A stretch of DNA of 64,000 nt from Pseudomonadota bacterium. GTDB lineage: Bacteria > Pseudomonadota > Alphaproteobacteria > Rhizobiales > Xanthobacteraceae. The notes under the pieces were generated by a model. That model saw only the letters and a program-made list of their open reading frames with translations, did no database searches and had not been told where the DNA came from. Each line of letters opens with the position of its first letter. Positions within the stretch are counted from its first letter, which is position 1. The stretch lies in assembly GCA_023387735.1 (NCBI GenBank), contig JAEWHP010000012.1, positions 332,993-396,992 on the forward strand, given 5' to 3'. The position numbers were made by a program, and so were the translations under genes. Below, piece after piece: positions 54,222-63,872 of the stretch.

Positions 54222-55157
54222 CTACGCCCTGATCAATTCCATCACTGCCGCGGCGAAAGCTTCCGGCTCCTCCTGCGGAAGGTTATGGCCGGCGACCGGG
54301 ATCACGCGATGGCCGCGACGGGCGGCGAATTTCGGCGCGCTGGCCGTGCCGTCGGTCGCCGCGATAACGCCATCGCCCGCGCCGTCCATGGTGATCGTCG
54401 GCACCGTGATCACGGGCAGCGCCGCCAGCCGGCGCTGGATCTCGGCATATTGCGTGTCGCCTTCGGCCATGCCGAAGCGGTGGCGATAGCTGTGAATCAC
54501 CACGTCGACGTAGTCGGGGTTGTCGAAGGCCGCCGCCGTGCGCGCGAAACAGGCATCCTCGAAATGCCAGTTCGGCGACCATTGCGCCCACAATATCTTT
54601 GCGATCTCATGCCGGTTGGCGGCAAGGCCGGCGCGGCCGCGTTCGAGTTGAAAGTAATACTGGTACCACAGCGCGAGCTCGCGCTCCGGCTGCTGCGGCA
54701 CCATGGCGTTGGCGATATCCTGGATCAGATAGGAATTGACGCTGACGAGCCCGATGCAGCGCTCCGGCCATAATGCCGCGCCGACGCAGGCTGCGCGGCC
54801 ACCCCAATCATAGCCCGCGAACACCGCACGCTTGATACCGAGCGCATCCATCAGCGCCATCATGTCCGCGCCCATGGCCGCCTGCTCGCCTGAGCGCGGC
54901 GTTCTGGAATCGCGAAACCGCGTCGGACCGTAGCCGCGCAGATAGGGAACGATGACGCGGCAGCCCTGCGCGGCCAGTTGCGGCGCGACGTCGACATAGG
55001 AGTGAATGTCGTAGGGAAAGCCGTGCATCAGCATCACGTGCGTGCCGTCGGCGGGTCCTGCCTCGTAGTAGGCAATGTTGAGAACGCCGGCGTCGACCTG
55101 CCGCAGCGGTTCCAGGCGTTTCGACGATGGCGCGCGTGACGCGGTGGCTTCGGCCAT
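54222..55157 (-). CDS. Alpha/beta hydrolase, epoxide hydrolase-like
   Basis: A 311-residue alpha/beta hydrolase. HGFPYD holds the oxyanion-hole turn, GYDWGG carries the nucleophile as Asp (the form used by epoxide hydrolases and haloalkane dehalogenases), and GHNLPQEEPEAF near the end holds the catalytic His. The YQYYFQLERGRAG cap-like region is compatible with an epoxide hydrolase cap. ATG at 55157 with AGGGGAGCC upstream. Substrate unknown. Confidence 0.88.
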   Translation of the reverse strand: MAEATASRAPSSKRLEPLRQVDAGVLNIAYYEAGPADGTHVMLMHGFPYDIHSYVDVAPQLAAQGCRVIVPYLRGYGPTRFRDSRTPRSGEQAAMGADMMALMDALGIKRAVFAGYDWGGRAACVGAALWPERCIGLVSVNSYLIQDIANAMVPQQPERELALWYQYYFQLERGRAGLAANRHEIAKILWAQWSPNWHFEDACFARTAAAFDNPDYVDVVIHSYRHRFGMAEGDTQYAEIQRRLAALPVITVPTITMDGAGDGVIAATDGTASAPKFAARRGHRVIPVAGHNLPQEEPEAFAAAVMELIRA

Positions 55158-55311
55158 GGCAGGCTCCCCTGGTGGAATTTCACAGTATGGCATGACTGCC
55201 CGCGAATGAAGCAGCCCCGGCGAATGCGGCTGTGCGCGAATGTCATCATGACGGGCCGAAAATTCGGCGATACAGTACCGCCTGCGGCCATTGCCATGGA
55301 TGGGTCATGCC

Positions 55312-56127
55312 ATGTTGCGATCCCTTGCTGTTGCCCTCGCCTTCCTCGGCTCGCTGGTTTTGCCAGCGGCCGCCCAGCAGCCACTCCGAAGCGAGTGCCT
55401 TGCGATGGCCAACGCGCCGCCGCGCGCGACACCGGTCAGCCTGCAGCGTGTCGCGACCAAGCTTCAGGAAGTCGCGATCACCTATGTCGGGCATTCCACC
55501 TATTATCTCGACACGCCCGAAGGCGTGCGGATCGGGACCGATTTCAACGGCGTCTACCGGACCGGACGGCTGCCCGACGTCGTCACCATGAACCGGGCGC
55601 ACTCGACCCACTACACGCTGTTTCCCGATCCCAAGATCACGCACGTCCTGCACGGCTGGGGCGAAAACGGGCAACCGGCGCTGGTTTCGAAGCGCGTCGG
55701 CGACGTCTACATCCGCAACGTGACCACCGATATCCGCCGCTACTATGGCGACGACGGCGGCGGAGGAATGATCAGGGACGGTAACTCGATCTTCATTTTC
55801 GAGGTCGCCGGTCTCTGCATCGGCCATCTCGGTCATCTCCACCACAAGCTCGACGAGTCGCATTTCGCGGCGATCGGCCGGCTCGACATCGTGATGGTGC
55901 CGATCGACGGCACCTATACGATGTCGCTCGACGGCGTCTCCGAGATCACCAAGCGGCTGCGCGCCTCGGTGGTGCTGCCGATGCATCGTTTTGCCACTCC
56001 GCTCGACGAATTCATGCGCCTGATCGGCCAGCAGTTCACCATCGACCAGCGGAGCGAACGCACGCTGAAGATATCGCGCGAGACGCTGCCGGGCACGCCG
56101 ACGGTCATTATTCTCGATGGGGTTTGA
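55312..56127 (+). CDS. Secreted metallo-beta-lactamase-fold protein with altered metal motif
   Basis: A 271-residue exported protein, signal peptide about 1-22 (ALAFLGSLVLPAAAQQ). The fold is shown by ITYVGHSTYYLDT, GTDFNG and the later GHLGHLHHKL, IVMVPIDG and VVLPMHRF segments, typical of UlaG-like MBL proteins. The usual HxHxDH reads RAHSTH (residues 95-100), so the first His and the Asp are changed. His172/175, Asp199 and His225 remain. It may bind metal less well or act on an unusual substrate. ATG at 55312 is preferred to TTG 55291. Confidence 0.8.
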   Translation: MLRSLAVALAFLGSLVLPAAAQQPLRSECLAMANAPPRATPVSLQRVATKLQEVAITYVGHSTYYLDTPEGVRIGTDFNGVYRTGRLPDVVTMNRAHSTHYTLFPDPKITHVLHGWGENGQPALVSKRVGDVYIRNVTTDIRRYYGDDGGGGMIRDGNSIFIFEVAGLCIGHLGHLHHKLDESHFAAIGRLDIVMVPIDGTYTMSLDGVSEITKRLRASVVLPMHRFATPLDEFMRLIGQQFTIDQRSERTLKISRETLPGTPTVIILDGV

Positions 56128-56149
56128 GGCGGGGCCTGATTCCATCAAC

Positions 56150-56238
56150 GCATTGCGAGGAGCACAACGACGAAGCAATCCATGCTTCGCGAAGTAGAAG
56201 TCTGGATTTTTCGTCGCCTCGTTCCGCGCAATGACGAG
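56150..56238. repeat. Dispersed palindromic repeat, family F
   Basis: Arms CATTGCGAGGAGC and a right end reading CGCAATGACGAGG are inverted, with ACGAAGCAATCCATGCTTCGCG inside. Read in reverse it has the familiar IARNEA-like coding look of rhizobial intergenic repeats. It is just after the preceding gene's stop. Confidence 0.75.
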
Positions 56239-56275
56239 GAAAACAAGCATAAAACAATAACAAAGGGAGAAACAA

Positions 56276-57328
56276 ATGGCTGTCAGCACCGTGCCGTTCA
56301 CCAGCAGCGGGCTTTTTGCCAACCCGCGCGAAGACTGGCTGGCGCAATACACCGAGGAGATCATCGATCCGGCACGACCGATTGTCGATCCGCATCATCA
56401 CCTCTGGGAACGCGGCGGGCAGCGCTACATGATCGAAGAGATGGCGGCCGACATGGCGTCCGGCCACAACATCGTCGCGACCGTCTATGTTGACTGCCGC
56501 TCGATGTACCGCGCCAACGGACCCGAGGCGTTCCGTCCCGTCGGCGAAGTCGAGTTCGCCAACGGCGTCGCGGCGATGTCGGCCAGCGGCGGCTACGGCA
56601 AGGGCGCGATGTGCGCCGGCATCGTCAGCCATGTCAACCTGCTGCTCGGTGACGGTGCGAAAGCGGTGCTGGAAGCGGAGATTGCCGCCGGCAACGGGCG
56701 CTTCCGCGGCATCCGCCATTCTTCCGCCTGGGATGCCGATCCTGACGTCGCCGGCATGTACGCATCGCGACCGAAAGGCCTGCTGCTCGACGCCACCTTC
56801 CGCAAGGGCTTTGCCTGCCTCGCCCCGCTCGGCCTGAGCTTCGACGCCTGGCTGTTCCATCCGCAGATCGGCGAACTCACCGATCTCGCCCGGACGTTTC
56901 CGGAGACGAGGATCGTGCTGGATCATTGCGGCGGCCCGGTCGGCGTCGGCCGCTTTGCCGGCCGGCGCGAGGAAGTCTTCCCGGAATGGAAGGCGTCGAT
57001 CCGCGAGATCGCGCGATGCGAAAACGTCGTCGTCAAACTCGGCGGGCTCGCGATGTGCCTGCTCGGCTACGACTTCCACCTGCGGCCGAAGCCGCCTTCA
57101 TCCGAAGAAGCCGCAGCCGCGTGGCGGCCTTATATCGAAGCCTGCATCGAAGCCTTCGGGCCGAACCGATGCATGTTTGAAAGCAATTTCCCGCCGGACA
57201 AAGGCCAGTGCAGCTATCAGGTGATCTTCAACGCCTTCAAGCGGCTGGCGGCGCAATACAGCGAGGCCGAGAAGACCGCGCTGTTCTCGAAGACCGCAAC
57301 GGACTTCTACAAGCTCAAGCTGGATTAA
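56276..57328 (+). CDS. Amidohydrolase 2 family protein (PDC lactonase-like)
   Basis: A 350-residue amidohydrolase. DPHHHLWERGG near residue 38 is the N-terminal metal motif of the 2-pyrone-4,6-dicarboxylate lactonase-like group; IVLDHCGGP (His near residue 222) and FESNFPPDK (Asp near residue 305) are later ligands. The family hydrolyses lactones of ring-cleavage products. An A-rich leader AACAATAACAAAGGGAGAAAC precedes the ATG. No neighbouring ring-cleavage genes, so the substrate is open. Confidence 0.85.
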   Translation: MAVSTVPFTSSGLFANPREDWLAQYTEEIIDPARPIVDPHHHLWERGGQRYMIEEMAADMASGHNIVATVYVDCRSMYRANGPEAFRPVGEVEFANGVAAMSASGGYGKGAMCAGIVSHVNLLLGDGAKAVLEAEIAAGNGRFRGIRHSSAWDADPDVAGMYASRPKGLLLDATFRKGFACLAPLGLSFDAWLFHPQIGELTDLARTFPETRIVLDHCGGPVGVGRFAGRREEVFPEWKASIREIARCENVVVKLGGLAMCLLGYDFHLRPKPPSSEEAAAAWRPYIEACIEAFGPNRCMFESNFPPDKGQCSYQVIFNAFKRLAAQYSEAEKTALFSKTATDFYKLKLD

Positions 57329-57333
57329 CGATG

Positions 57334-57363
57334 GTGGGCCGTGAGGAATCCCCTCACGCCCAC
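57334..57363. terminator. Hairpin between convergent genes, possible terminator
   Basis: GTGGG and CCCAC arms with inner CGTGAGG and CCTCACG arms form a broken stem (bulge at 57339) overlapping the start of the convergent minus-strand gene's end. There is no clear T run, so it may be only a weak end. Confidence 0.35.
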
Positions 57364-58610
57364 TCGCCCTTGCGCATGACCGGGACGCTGCGCCCATCGG
57401 CGTGGATGCCGTCGATATCGGTTTCGGCCGAGCCGATCATCCAGTCGATGTGAATGAGGCTCTTGTTGCCGCCCTGCTCGGCGATCTGCTGCGGCGTCAG
57501 CTTGTCTCCGCCGACAAAGCACTTCGAATAGCACTGGCCGAGCGCGATGTGGGAGGCGGCGTTCTCGTCGAACAGCGTGTTGAAGAACAGCAGTCCGCTC
57601 CTGGAGATCGGCGAGGAATGCGGCACCAGCGCCACTTCGCCGAGGCGCGCCGCGCCCTCGTCGGTCTCGAGCACCTTCTTCAGCACTTCCTCGCCGCGCG
57701 AGGCCTTCGCTTCGACGATGCGGCCTTCCTCGAACTTCACCTGGATGTTGTCGATCAGGGTGCCCTGATAGGACAGCGGCTTGGAGGAGACGACATGCCC
57801 GCTCACCCGCCGGCAATGCGGCGTGGTGAACACTTCCTCGGTCGGAATGTTGGCATTGCAGGTGATGCCGTTCTTCGCGGTCGAGGCGCCGCCTTCCCAT
57901 TCATGGCCGTCGGCGAGACCGATCGTCAGATCGGTGCCGGGGCCGGAATATTTCAGCGCGTGGAACCGCTGGCCGTTCAGCCAGTCGGTGCGCTCGCGCA
58001 ACACCGCGTTATGCTTCTCCCACGCAGCGACGGCGCCGTCCTGATCCACCCGCGAGGCCGCAAAGATCGCATCTGCCAGTTTCGCGACCGCGACGTCCTC
58101 GGGAACGTCGGGGAAAACCAGCTTGGCCCACGACGCGCTCGGATAGGCAATGATGTTCCAGTTGGTTTCGAAAGTGACGATCTTCTCCAGCGCCGGCTGA
58201 TAGGCGATCGAATTGGCCTTGCTGGCGCGCGCTACCTTTGCCGGATCCTCGCCCGACAGCAGCATCGGGTTGTCGCCGACGATGGCGAGCCGCGCGGTGT
58301 TGTTTGAGAATGCCTTGGCCATGCCTTCATAGAGCCAGTTCGCGGCACGATCGAAGCTCGCATCGTGGCCGCAGCGGTAGCGCGACAGCGTGATCTCTTC
58401 GTCCGAGAAGAACGGCGTCACGATGTCCGCGCCGGCCTTGTAGGCATGCTCGGCGATCCGGCGCACCAGCGGCAGCGCGACCGAGGGCGCGGTCAGCAGC
58501 AGATCCTGACCCGGCTGCAGCCGCAAGCCGACCTTGACGGCGACTTCGGCGAGGCGGTCGAGTTTCACGGGATCGATCGAGGCGGAGACGTTGCGCTGGT
58601 GTGCGGTCAT
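57354..58610 (-). CDS. M29-family aminopeptidase
   Basis: A 418-residue cytosolic aminopeptidase of the M29 (AmpS/PepS-like) family. Segments such as PSEVALPLVRRIAEHAYKAGAD-like LVRRIAEHAYKAGADIVTPF, DGHEWEGGASTAKNG and TTPHCRRVSGHVVSSKPLSYQG fit the family's two-metal active site (Glu, His, Tyr and Asp ligands). The family releases N-terminal residues from peptides. The ATG at 58610 agrees with known N-termini. Convergent with the amidohydrolase. Confidence 0.85.
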   Translation of the reverse strand: MTAHQRNVSASIDPVKLDRLAEVAVKVGLRLQPGQDLLLTAPSVALPLVRRIAEHAYKAGADIVTPFFSDEEITLSRYRCGHDASFDRAANWLYEGMAKAFSNNTARLAIVGDNPMLLSGEDPAKVARASKANSIAYQPALEKIVTFETNWNIIAYPSASWAKLVFPDVPEDVAVAKLADAIFAASRVDQDGAVAAWEKHNAVLRERTDWLNGQRFHALKYSGPGTDLTIGLADGHEWEGGASTAKNGITCNANIPTEEVFTTPHCRRVSGHVVSSKPLSYQGTLIDNIQVKFEEGRIVEAKASRGEEVLKKVLETDEGAARLGEVALVPHSSPISRSGLLFFNTLFDENAASHIALGQCYSKCFVGGDKLTPQQIAEQGGNKSLIHIDWMIGSAETDIDGIHADGRSVPVMRKGEWA

Positions 58611-58665
58611 GGCAGGTCCTCAAAGACAATCGTTCGTACAGAGATAGGCGACCCGGCCGGACTTC

Positions 58666-60027
58666 TCAACGCCTCGAGGACGCAATCACCCGGTCCACCA
58701 TCTGGGGCGCGAGGCCGAGATAACTCCGCGGCGACGTCAGCCGATCGATCGTCGCACGATCGATGCGCGCGGAGACCCGCGGGTCCGCCGACAGCGCATC
58801 CGCCAGCGTCATGCCCTTTTCGTTGGCGACGCGACAGGCGTCGTAGACGACGTCATGCGCCTCCTGGCGGCCGAGATCGGGCGCCAGCCCCATCATCACG
58901 GCTTCGGCGACGATCAGTCCACGGCTGATGTCGAGATTCTCCGCCATCTTCTTCTCGTCGACTATGAGCCCGCCGAGCGCAAACTTGGCCTGGTGGAGAC
59001 TGCCCGCGGCCAGCACAAAACTTTCCGGGATCGCCATCCATTCCGCGTGCCAGGGCCCCGTGGCACGCTCGAAATCCTGCACCATCGCATCCAGCATCAG
59101 GCCGGCGTGCTGGCGCACGCCCTTGGCCGCCGCCAGCATCAGTTCCGACGAAATCGGATTGCGCTTCTGCGGCATGGTCGAGGATGCGCCACGGCCCTTG
59201 ACGAAGGGCTCGTAGACTTCGCCGAATTCGGTCGAGGCCATCACCATGATGTCGAGCGCGATCTTGCCAAGCGAGCCGGTGACGACGGCCAGGAAATTGA
59301 TCGCTTCCGCCAGCCCGTCGCGCGCGACATGCCAGGTGGAGACAGGCACGCCGAGCCCGAGTTCCTCGCACAGCGCCGTCTGGACCTCGAACCCCTTGTC
59401 GCCAAGGGAAGCCAGCGTGCCGGCGGCGCCTGCGAACTGGCCCACGAGGACGCGGGGCTTCAATTGCGCGAGCCGCTCCGCATGACGGTCAAACATCGCA
59501 AGCCAGATCGCGGTCTTGTAGCCGAACGTCACCGGCAACGCCTGCTGCAGGTGGGTGCGGCCCGCCATCGGCGTATCGCGATAGCGCTTCGAGAGGTCGG
59601 CAAGGATGCCGCGCAGCGCCGCGATGTCGGCTTCGATGATTTCAAGACCGGCGCGGACCTGCAGGATCACGGCGGTATCCATGATGTCCTGCGTGGTCGC
59701 GCCCCAATGCACGTAGCGCCCGGCGTCGCCGCACTGTTTCACCATCTGGTGCACCAGCGGCAGGATTGGATAGCCGACGATATCGGTCTCCTGGCGAAGC
59801 AGGTCGAAATCCAGCCCCGAAACGTCCGTCCGCTTCGCGATCTCGTCGGCCGCGTCCGCCGGAATCACGCCGCAGCGCGCCTCGGCCTTTGCCAGCGCGA
59901 TCTCGACCTCAGCGTAGCGGGAGACCAGGCTGAAATCCGAAAACACGTCACGCATCGCCGCAGTTCCGAACGCGTCGCGGAACAGGATGGAGTCGAGGAC
60001 GGTGGTCGAGGTCGGGAAGATAGCCAT
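58666..60027 (-). CDS. Adenylosuccinate lyase/fumarase-superfamily lyase
   Basis: A 453-residue helical lyase of the aspartase/fumarase superfamily. The signature SSTMPQKRNPISSE (near residue 280) carries the active-site Ser loop; GATTQDIMDTA is the first conserved region. It resembles 3-carboxy-cis,cis-muconate cycloisomerase and adenylosuccinate lyase, both of which act on fumarate-like substrates. Purine-biosynthesis genes are not adjacent, so the catabolic role is as likely. ATG at 60027 fits. Confidence 0.88.
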   Translation of the reverse strand: MAIFPTSTTVLDSILFRDAFGTAAMRDVFSDFSLVSRYAEVEIALAKAEARCGVIPADAADEIAKRTDVSGLDFDLLRQETDIVGYPILPLVHQMVKQCGDAGRYVHWGATTQDIMDTAVILQVRAGLEIIEADIAALRGILADLSKRYRDTPMAGRTHLQQALPVTFGYKTAIWLAMFDRHAERLAQLKPRVLVGQFAGAAGTLASLGDKGFEVQTALCEELGLGVPVSTWHVARDGLAEAINFLAVVTGSLGKIALDIMVMASTEFGEVYEPFVKGRGASSTMPQKRNPISSELMLAAAKGVRQHAGLMLDAMVQDFERATGPWHAEWMAIPESFVLAAGSLHQAKFALGGLIVDEKKMAENLDISRGLIVAEAVMMGLAPDLGRQEAHDVVYDACRVANEKGMTLADALSADPRVSARIDRATIDRLTSPRSYLGLAPQMVDRVIASSRR

Positions 60028-60039
60028 GTTACAGACCTA

Positions 60040-61911
60040 TCAATCGCGAAACTTCTTCTTTTTCTTCTTTGCGAAGGCGACCTTAGCAGGCGCCTCGTTT
60101 TCGTGCCGCGGCTTCCCGGGGTGAGCCGGTCTGTCCCGATGCGATTTCTTCGTATCGTAACGGGCTTTCTTGTCAAACCCTGCCCTGTCAGGGGGCCTTG
60201 CGGCTTTGCCGTGCGGCTTCGGTGTCCACTCCGGCGCGCGGGCTTCCTCGCGCGGCGGGACGCCTGCGAGCGCCTCGATACGGATGCTGTCTTCCTTGTC
60301 GGGACGGCGGATTCTTGCGGCGAAGCGGCTGGCCACGCGGGCGGAAATCTCGAACTCGGTGGTGGTGTCGAGAATGCGGATGGTGCCGATGTCTTCCTTC
60401 TTGATGCTGCCGCGACGGCAGAGCATCGGCAACAACCAACGCGCTTCGGCGTTCTTCCGGCGTCCGATCGCAGCGCTGAACCACACGCTGTCCTCCGCCA
60501 TGCCGTGACGCGCGGAGGATCTTGCAGGCTTCGATCCTCGTCCTGCTTCCCGATCGGCCCGCTCCCGCGCGCGTTCAGCCCTCGACTTGACGCGGTCCTC
60601 GCCGGGATCGACGATGTCCTCGGGCGACGGGAGCCGCGCACGATAAAGCCGCGCCAGCGCCGCCGCGATTTCTTCCGCCGAACGCTCGGCGAGCAGCGCC
60701 TGCGCCAGCGTCTGATCCTCGGGCGTCGTCTCCGCCGCGAACAGTTCGTCCTTCAGCAGGCGCTCGTGATCGAGCTTGCGGATTTCATCCGGCTCCGGCG
60801 CCACACCCCATAGAGCATCAGTGCCGGCCAGCTTGAGCAACATTTCGGCGCGCCGTCGCCGCGCCGGCGGGACCAGCAGAACGCTGACGCCCTTGCGGCC
60901 GGCGCGCCCGGTGCGCCCCGAACGGTGCTGCATCACTTCCGGATCATTTGGAAGATCGGCGTGGATGACGAGATCGAGGTTCGGCAGGTCGATGCCGCGC
61001 GCCGCCACGTCGGTAGCGACGCAGACGCGGGCACGGCCGTCACGCAGGGCCTGCAGCGCCATCGTTCGCTCGTTCTGGGTCAGTTCACCCGACAGCGCGA
61101 CGACCGAGAAACCGCGTTCCAGCAGCGTCGCCTGCAGATGCCGGACGGCTTCCCGCGTGTTGCAAAACACCAGCGCGCTCGGCGATTCGTAGAATCGCAG
61201 AATGTTGACGACCGCGTGCTCGACATCGCCAGCCGTTATCCGGATCGCGCGGTACTCGATATCGGCATGGCCGCCCTCGTCGCCCGCAACTTCGACGCGA
61301 AAGGCCTCCTGCTGATATTCCTTCGCCAGCGCCACGATGCCGCGCGGCAACGTCGCGGAAAACAGCAGCGTGCGGCGATCTTCCGGCGTCGCCTGCAGGA
61401 TGAATTCCATGTCCTCGCGAAAGCCGAGATCGAGCATCTCGTCGGCCTCGTCGAGTACGATCGCCTTCAATTCCGAAACGTCGAGACGACCGCGCCGCAG
61501 ATGATCGCAGAGCCGCCCCGGCGTGCCCACCACGATATGCGCGCCCGCGGCCAGTTCGCGCTGCTCGCGGCGCGGATCCATGCCGCCGACGCAGGAAACG
61601 ACACGTGCATCCGCATGGTGATAAAGCCAGGCAAGCTCGCGATGGACCTGAAGCGCCAGTTCGCGGGTCGGCGCGACGATGAGCGCCAGGGGAGCCGCGG
61701 CGCGCTCGAAGCGCTCGGCGCCATCCAGCAGGTTGTTCGCGATCGCCAGCCCATAGGCGACCGTCTTGCCCGAACCGGTCTGCGCCGAAACCAGCAAGTC
61801 GCGGCCGGCGGCGTCCTCGGCCAGCACCGCGGTCTGGACCTGCGTGAGCCGATCGAAGTTGCGTTCCGCCAGGGCTCGGGCGAGCGGCGGCGAGGTGGGT
61901 AATAATGTCAC
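60040..61911 (-). CDS. DEAD-box RNA helicase with DbpA-like RNA-binding tail
   Basis: A 623-residue ATP-dependent RNA helicase. Motifs in order: AQTGSGKT, PTRELALQ, DEADEMLDLGF (motif II), SAT, then the second RecA domain with HRSGRTGRAGRKG. A C-terminal part (after about 460) resembles the DbpA RNA-binding domain and ends in a Lys-rich tail (KKKKKKFRD). The start is GTG at 61911. It probably remodels rRNA or mRNA. Confidence 0.92.
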   Translation of the reverse strand: MTLLPTSPPLARALAERNFDRLTQVQTAVLAEDAAGRDLLVSAQTGSGKTVAYGLAIANNLLDGAERFERAAAPLALIVAPTRELALQVHRELAWLYHHADARVVSCVGGMDPRREQRELAAGAHIVVGTPGRLCDHLRRGRLDVSELKAIVLDEADEMLDLGFREDMEFILQATPEDRRTLLFSATLPRGIVALAKEYQQEAFRVEVAGDEGGHADIEYRAIRITAGDVEHAVVNILRFYESPSALVFCNTREAVRHLQATLLERGFSVVALSGELTQNERTMALQALRDGRARVCVATDVAARGIDLPNLDLVIHADLPNDPEVMQHRSGRTGRAGRKGVSVLLVPPARRRRAEMLLKLAGTDALWGVAPEPDEIRKLDHERLLKDELFAAETTPEDQTLAQALLAERSAEEIAAALARLYRARLPSPEDIVDPGEDRVKSRAERARERADREAGRGSKPARSSARHGMAEDSVWFSAAIGRRKNAEARWLLPMLCRRGSIKKEDIGTIRILDTTTEFEISARVASRFAARIRRPDKEDSIRIEALAGVPPREEARAPEWTPKPHGKAARPPDRAGFDKKARYDTKKSHRDRPAHPGKPRHENEAPAKVAFAKKKKKKFRD

Positions 61912-62142
61912 GAGATGTCAGACCTTAGGTTGGCTCTATCAGCCGGAAATGTTGAATACCGCCCCGAACCGAAAATGGCTCAAAGCCGCGCATTTCACGA
62001 AGCGCAGCCGTACGGCCTGACCGATTTCACTGAGGTGGGGATGCTTTAGGCGAAAACCAACCGGGACGCCATCCATTCTTTGCACGTCAGCCGATCACTT
62101 CTACACTATGGTTTCCGGTCATTTCACCAGAGGTCCGCCGTC

Positions 62143-62862
62143 GTGACCCCGTTCAAGACCATTCGCGCCCGCGCCGAGAAGCGCAAGGGCGGACCCAAGG
62201 CGCTCGCCGCCCTGCTGCCGCCGAAGCCCGATCCGAAGGCGCTCGCCAAACTCGGCGACGACCGGATTCTTGCCGAAATGACCAGGCGGGTGTTTTCGGC
62301 GGGTTTTGCCTGGAGCGTGATCGAGACCAAGTGGCCGGGGTTCGAGGAGGCGTTCCTCGGCTTCAAGCCCGGCCCTCTCACGCTGCAGCCGGATGATTTC
62401 TGGGACGGCCTGATGAAGGACACGCGCATCGTCCGCAACGGCGCCAAGATCATGTCGGTGCGCGCCAATGCCGGCTTCGTCAGGGACATCGCGAAGGAAC
62501 ATGGCAGCTTCGGCAAGTTTCTGGCGGCGTGGCCGTCCTCCGACGAGGCCGGATTGCTGGAATTGCTATCCAAGCGCGGCAGCCGGCTTGGTGGCAACAC
62601 CGGCCAGATGATGCTGCGCTTCATCGGCTGGGACGGGTTTGTTACTTCAAGGGATGTCGTGCTTTGCCTGCGCGATGCCGGGCTCGACGTCGCCGAGACG
62701 GTCACGTCCAAGCGCGATCTCGCCAAGGTGCAGACGCAGTTCAATGCCTGGGCCGAGGAAAGCGGCCTTCCTTACGTGCAGATCTCGCGGATCTGCGCGA
62801 TGTCGATCGGCGAGAATTATGCGGCCGAGAAGCTGGCGAGCATGGTCGGCGCCGAGGATTAG
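62143..62862 (+). CDS. DNA-3-methyladenine glycosylase I-like DNA repair enzyme
   Basis: A 239-residue protein with the helix-hairpin-helix-containing 3-methyladenine DNA glycosylase I pattern (FAWSVIETKWPGFEEAFLGFKP, DDFWDGLMKDTRIVRNGAKI, GFVTSRDVVLCLRDAG). The gene is read from GTG at 62143, with AGAGG upstream; the frame opens earlier at 62080 (TTG) without a ribosome-binding site. The classical zinc-site Cys/His of E. coli Tag were not located by eye. It is divergent from the helicase gene. Confidence 0.75.
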   Translation: MTPFKTIRARAEKRKGGPKALAALLPPKPDPKALAKLGDDRILAEMTRRVFSAGFAWSVIETKWPGFEEAFLGFKPGPLTLQPDDFWDGLMKDTRIVRNGAKIMSVRANAGFVRDIAKEHGSFGKFLAAWPSSDEAGLLELLSKRGSRLGGNTGQMMLRFIGWDGFVTSRDVVLCLRDAGLDVAETVTSKRDLAKVQTQFNAWAEESGLPYVQISRICAMSIGENYAAEKLASMVGAED

Positions 62863-63872
62863 ATCACGAAGAATCCGTGGCTACCGTCGCGGCGAAGCTG
62901 TTCGACGAGGCCGTATTCCCAGTCGAGATAGGCCTGCATCGCGCTTTCCTTGATATCGGTGCCTTCGTAGGGTCGACGATAGCGGTGTGCCGGATCTGGC
63001 TTCGGAATCATCAGCGGCGGGCCGGCTTCAAGCGGGCCTTCATAGCCGCCTTCGAGCACGTATACATCCCATCCCATCTGCGCGAGCCAGGACGCGGTCA
63101 TGTCGGCGCGGACGCGCCTGTTATCCGTCAGCACGATGCGCGCGCCGCGCACGGGCGCGGCCATGTCGATTTCCTGCACCAACTGACCGCCGGCATAGTG
63201 GCGAAAGCCGGCGAGATGGCTAGCCGTGTATTCTTCCTCCGAGCGGACATCGAAACGATACAGCGTGCGGCCGGTCTGCGCCTGCAACTCCGTCATCTCG
63301 TCCGTTCCGATATGCCGGACACCGGCGCGGTAGGCGACGTCGCGCGCATTGGTCTCCGCGCCATCGATGGCGCCGATCTCGCCGCGCCTGGCGGAGCCGT
63401 GCTCGAGATTCTGCCTGGCCAGAGTCCAGCCGATGGTTCCGTTGCGCAGCGCCACCACCTTGTTGGTGACACCGGCATTGATCAGCGACTGGGTGCCGAT
63501 GATGGATCGCGTGCGACCGGCGCAATTGACGACGATGGTGGTCCCGGGGTCCGGCGCGGCGCGGCCGGCGCGCAGCACCAGCTCCGCTCCTGGCACGCTG
63601 ACGGAGCCGGGAATGTTCATGGTGGCGTATTCATCGAAGCGCCGGACATCGAGGATTTGGATGTTTGCCTTGCTTGAAATCAGGGCGGAGACCTCTTCCG
63701 CAGCGAGCGAGGGTGTGTGGCGCCGATGCTCCACCAGTTCGCCGAAGGCCTTGGCGTAGGAATTGACGTCCTCGAACAGTTCATAGCCGGCTGATTTCCA
63801 ACCATGCAGTCCGCCCTCGAGCTGGTGGACGTTTGTGTAGCCGAGCGCCGCAAGCTGTTCCGTCGCCACCGG
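62859..63872 (-). pseudogene. Multi-domain rhodanese, 5' end removed by an insertion sequence
   Basis: The frame encodes the C-terminal part of a rhodanese-repeat protein. It begins in the last strand of one domain (ATEQLAALGYTNVHQLEGGLHGW), has a full domain with active-site Cys in VVNCAGRTRS, and a third with TDNRRVRA where the Cys is Asp. Full-length proteins of this type usually have more rhodanese domains; the 5' part is missing here. The frame runs only a few codons past 63869 before a stop inside the insertion sequence, and the first in-window start would be a GTG at 63869. Overlaps the glycosylase gene by 4 bases in the opposite direction. Confidence 0.75.

Noticed and set aside
58855..60813. 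A 652-residue plus-strand frame
   Set aside because: It is antisense to the lyase and helicase genes and has no recognisable protein features.
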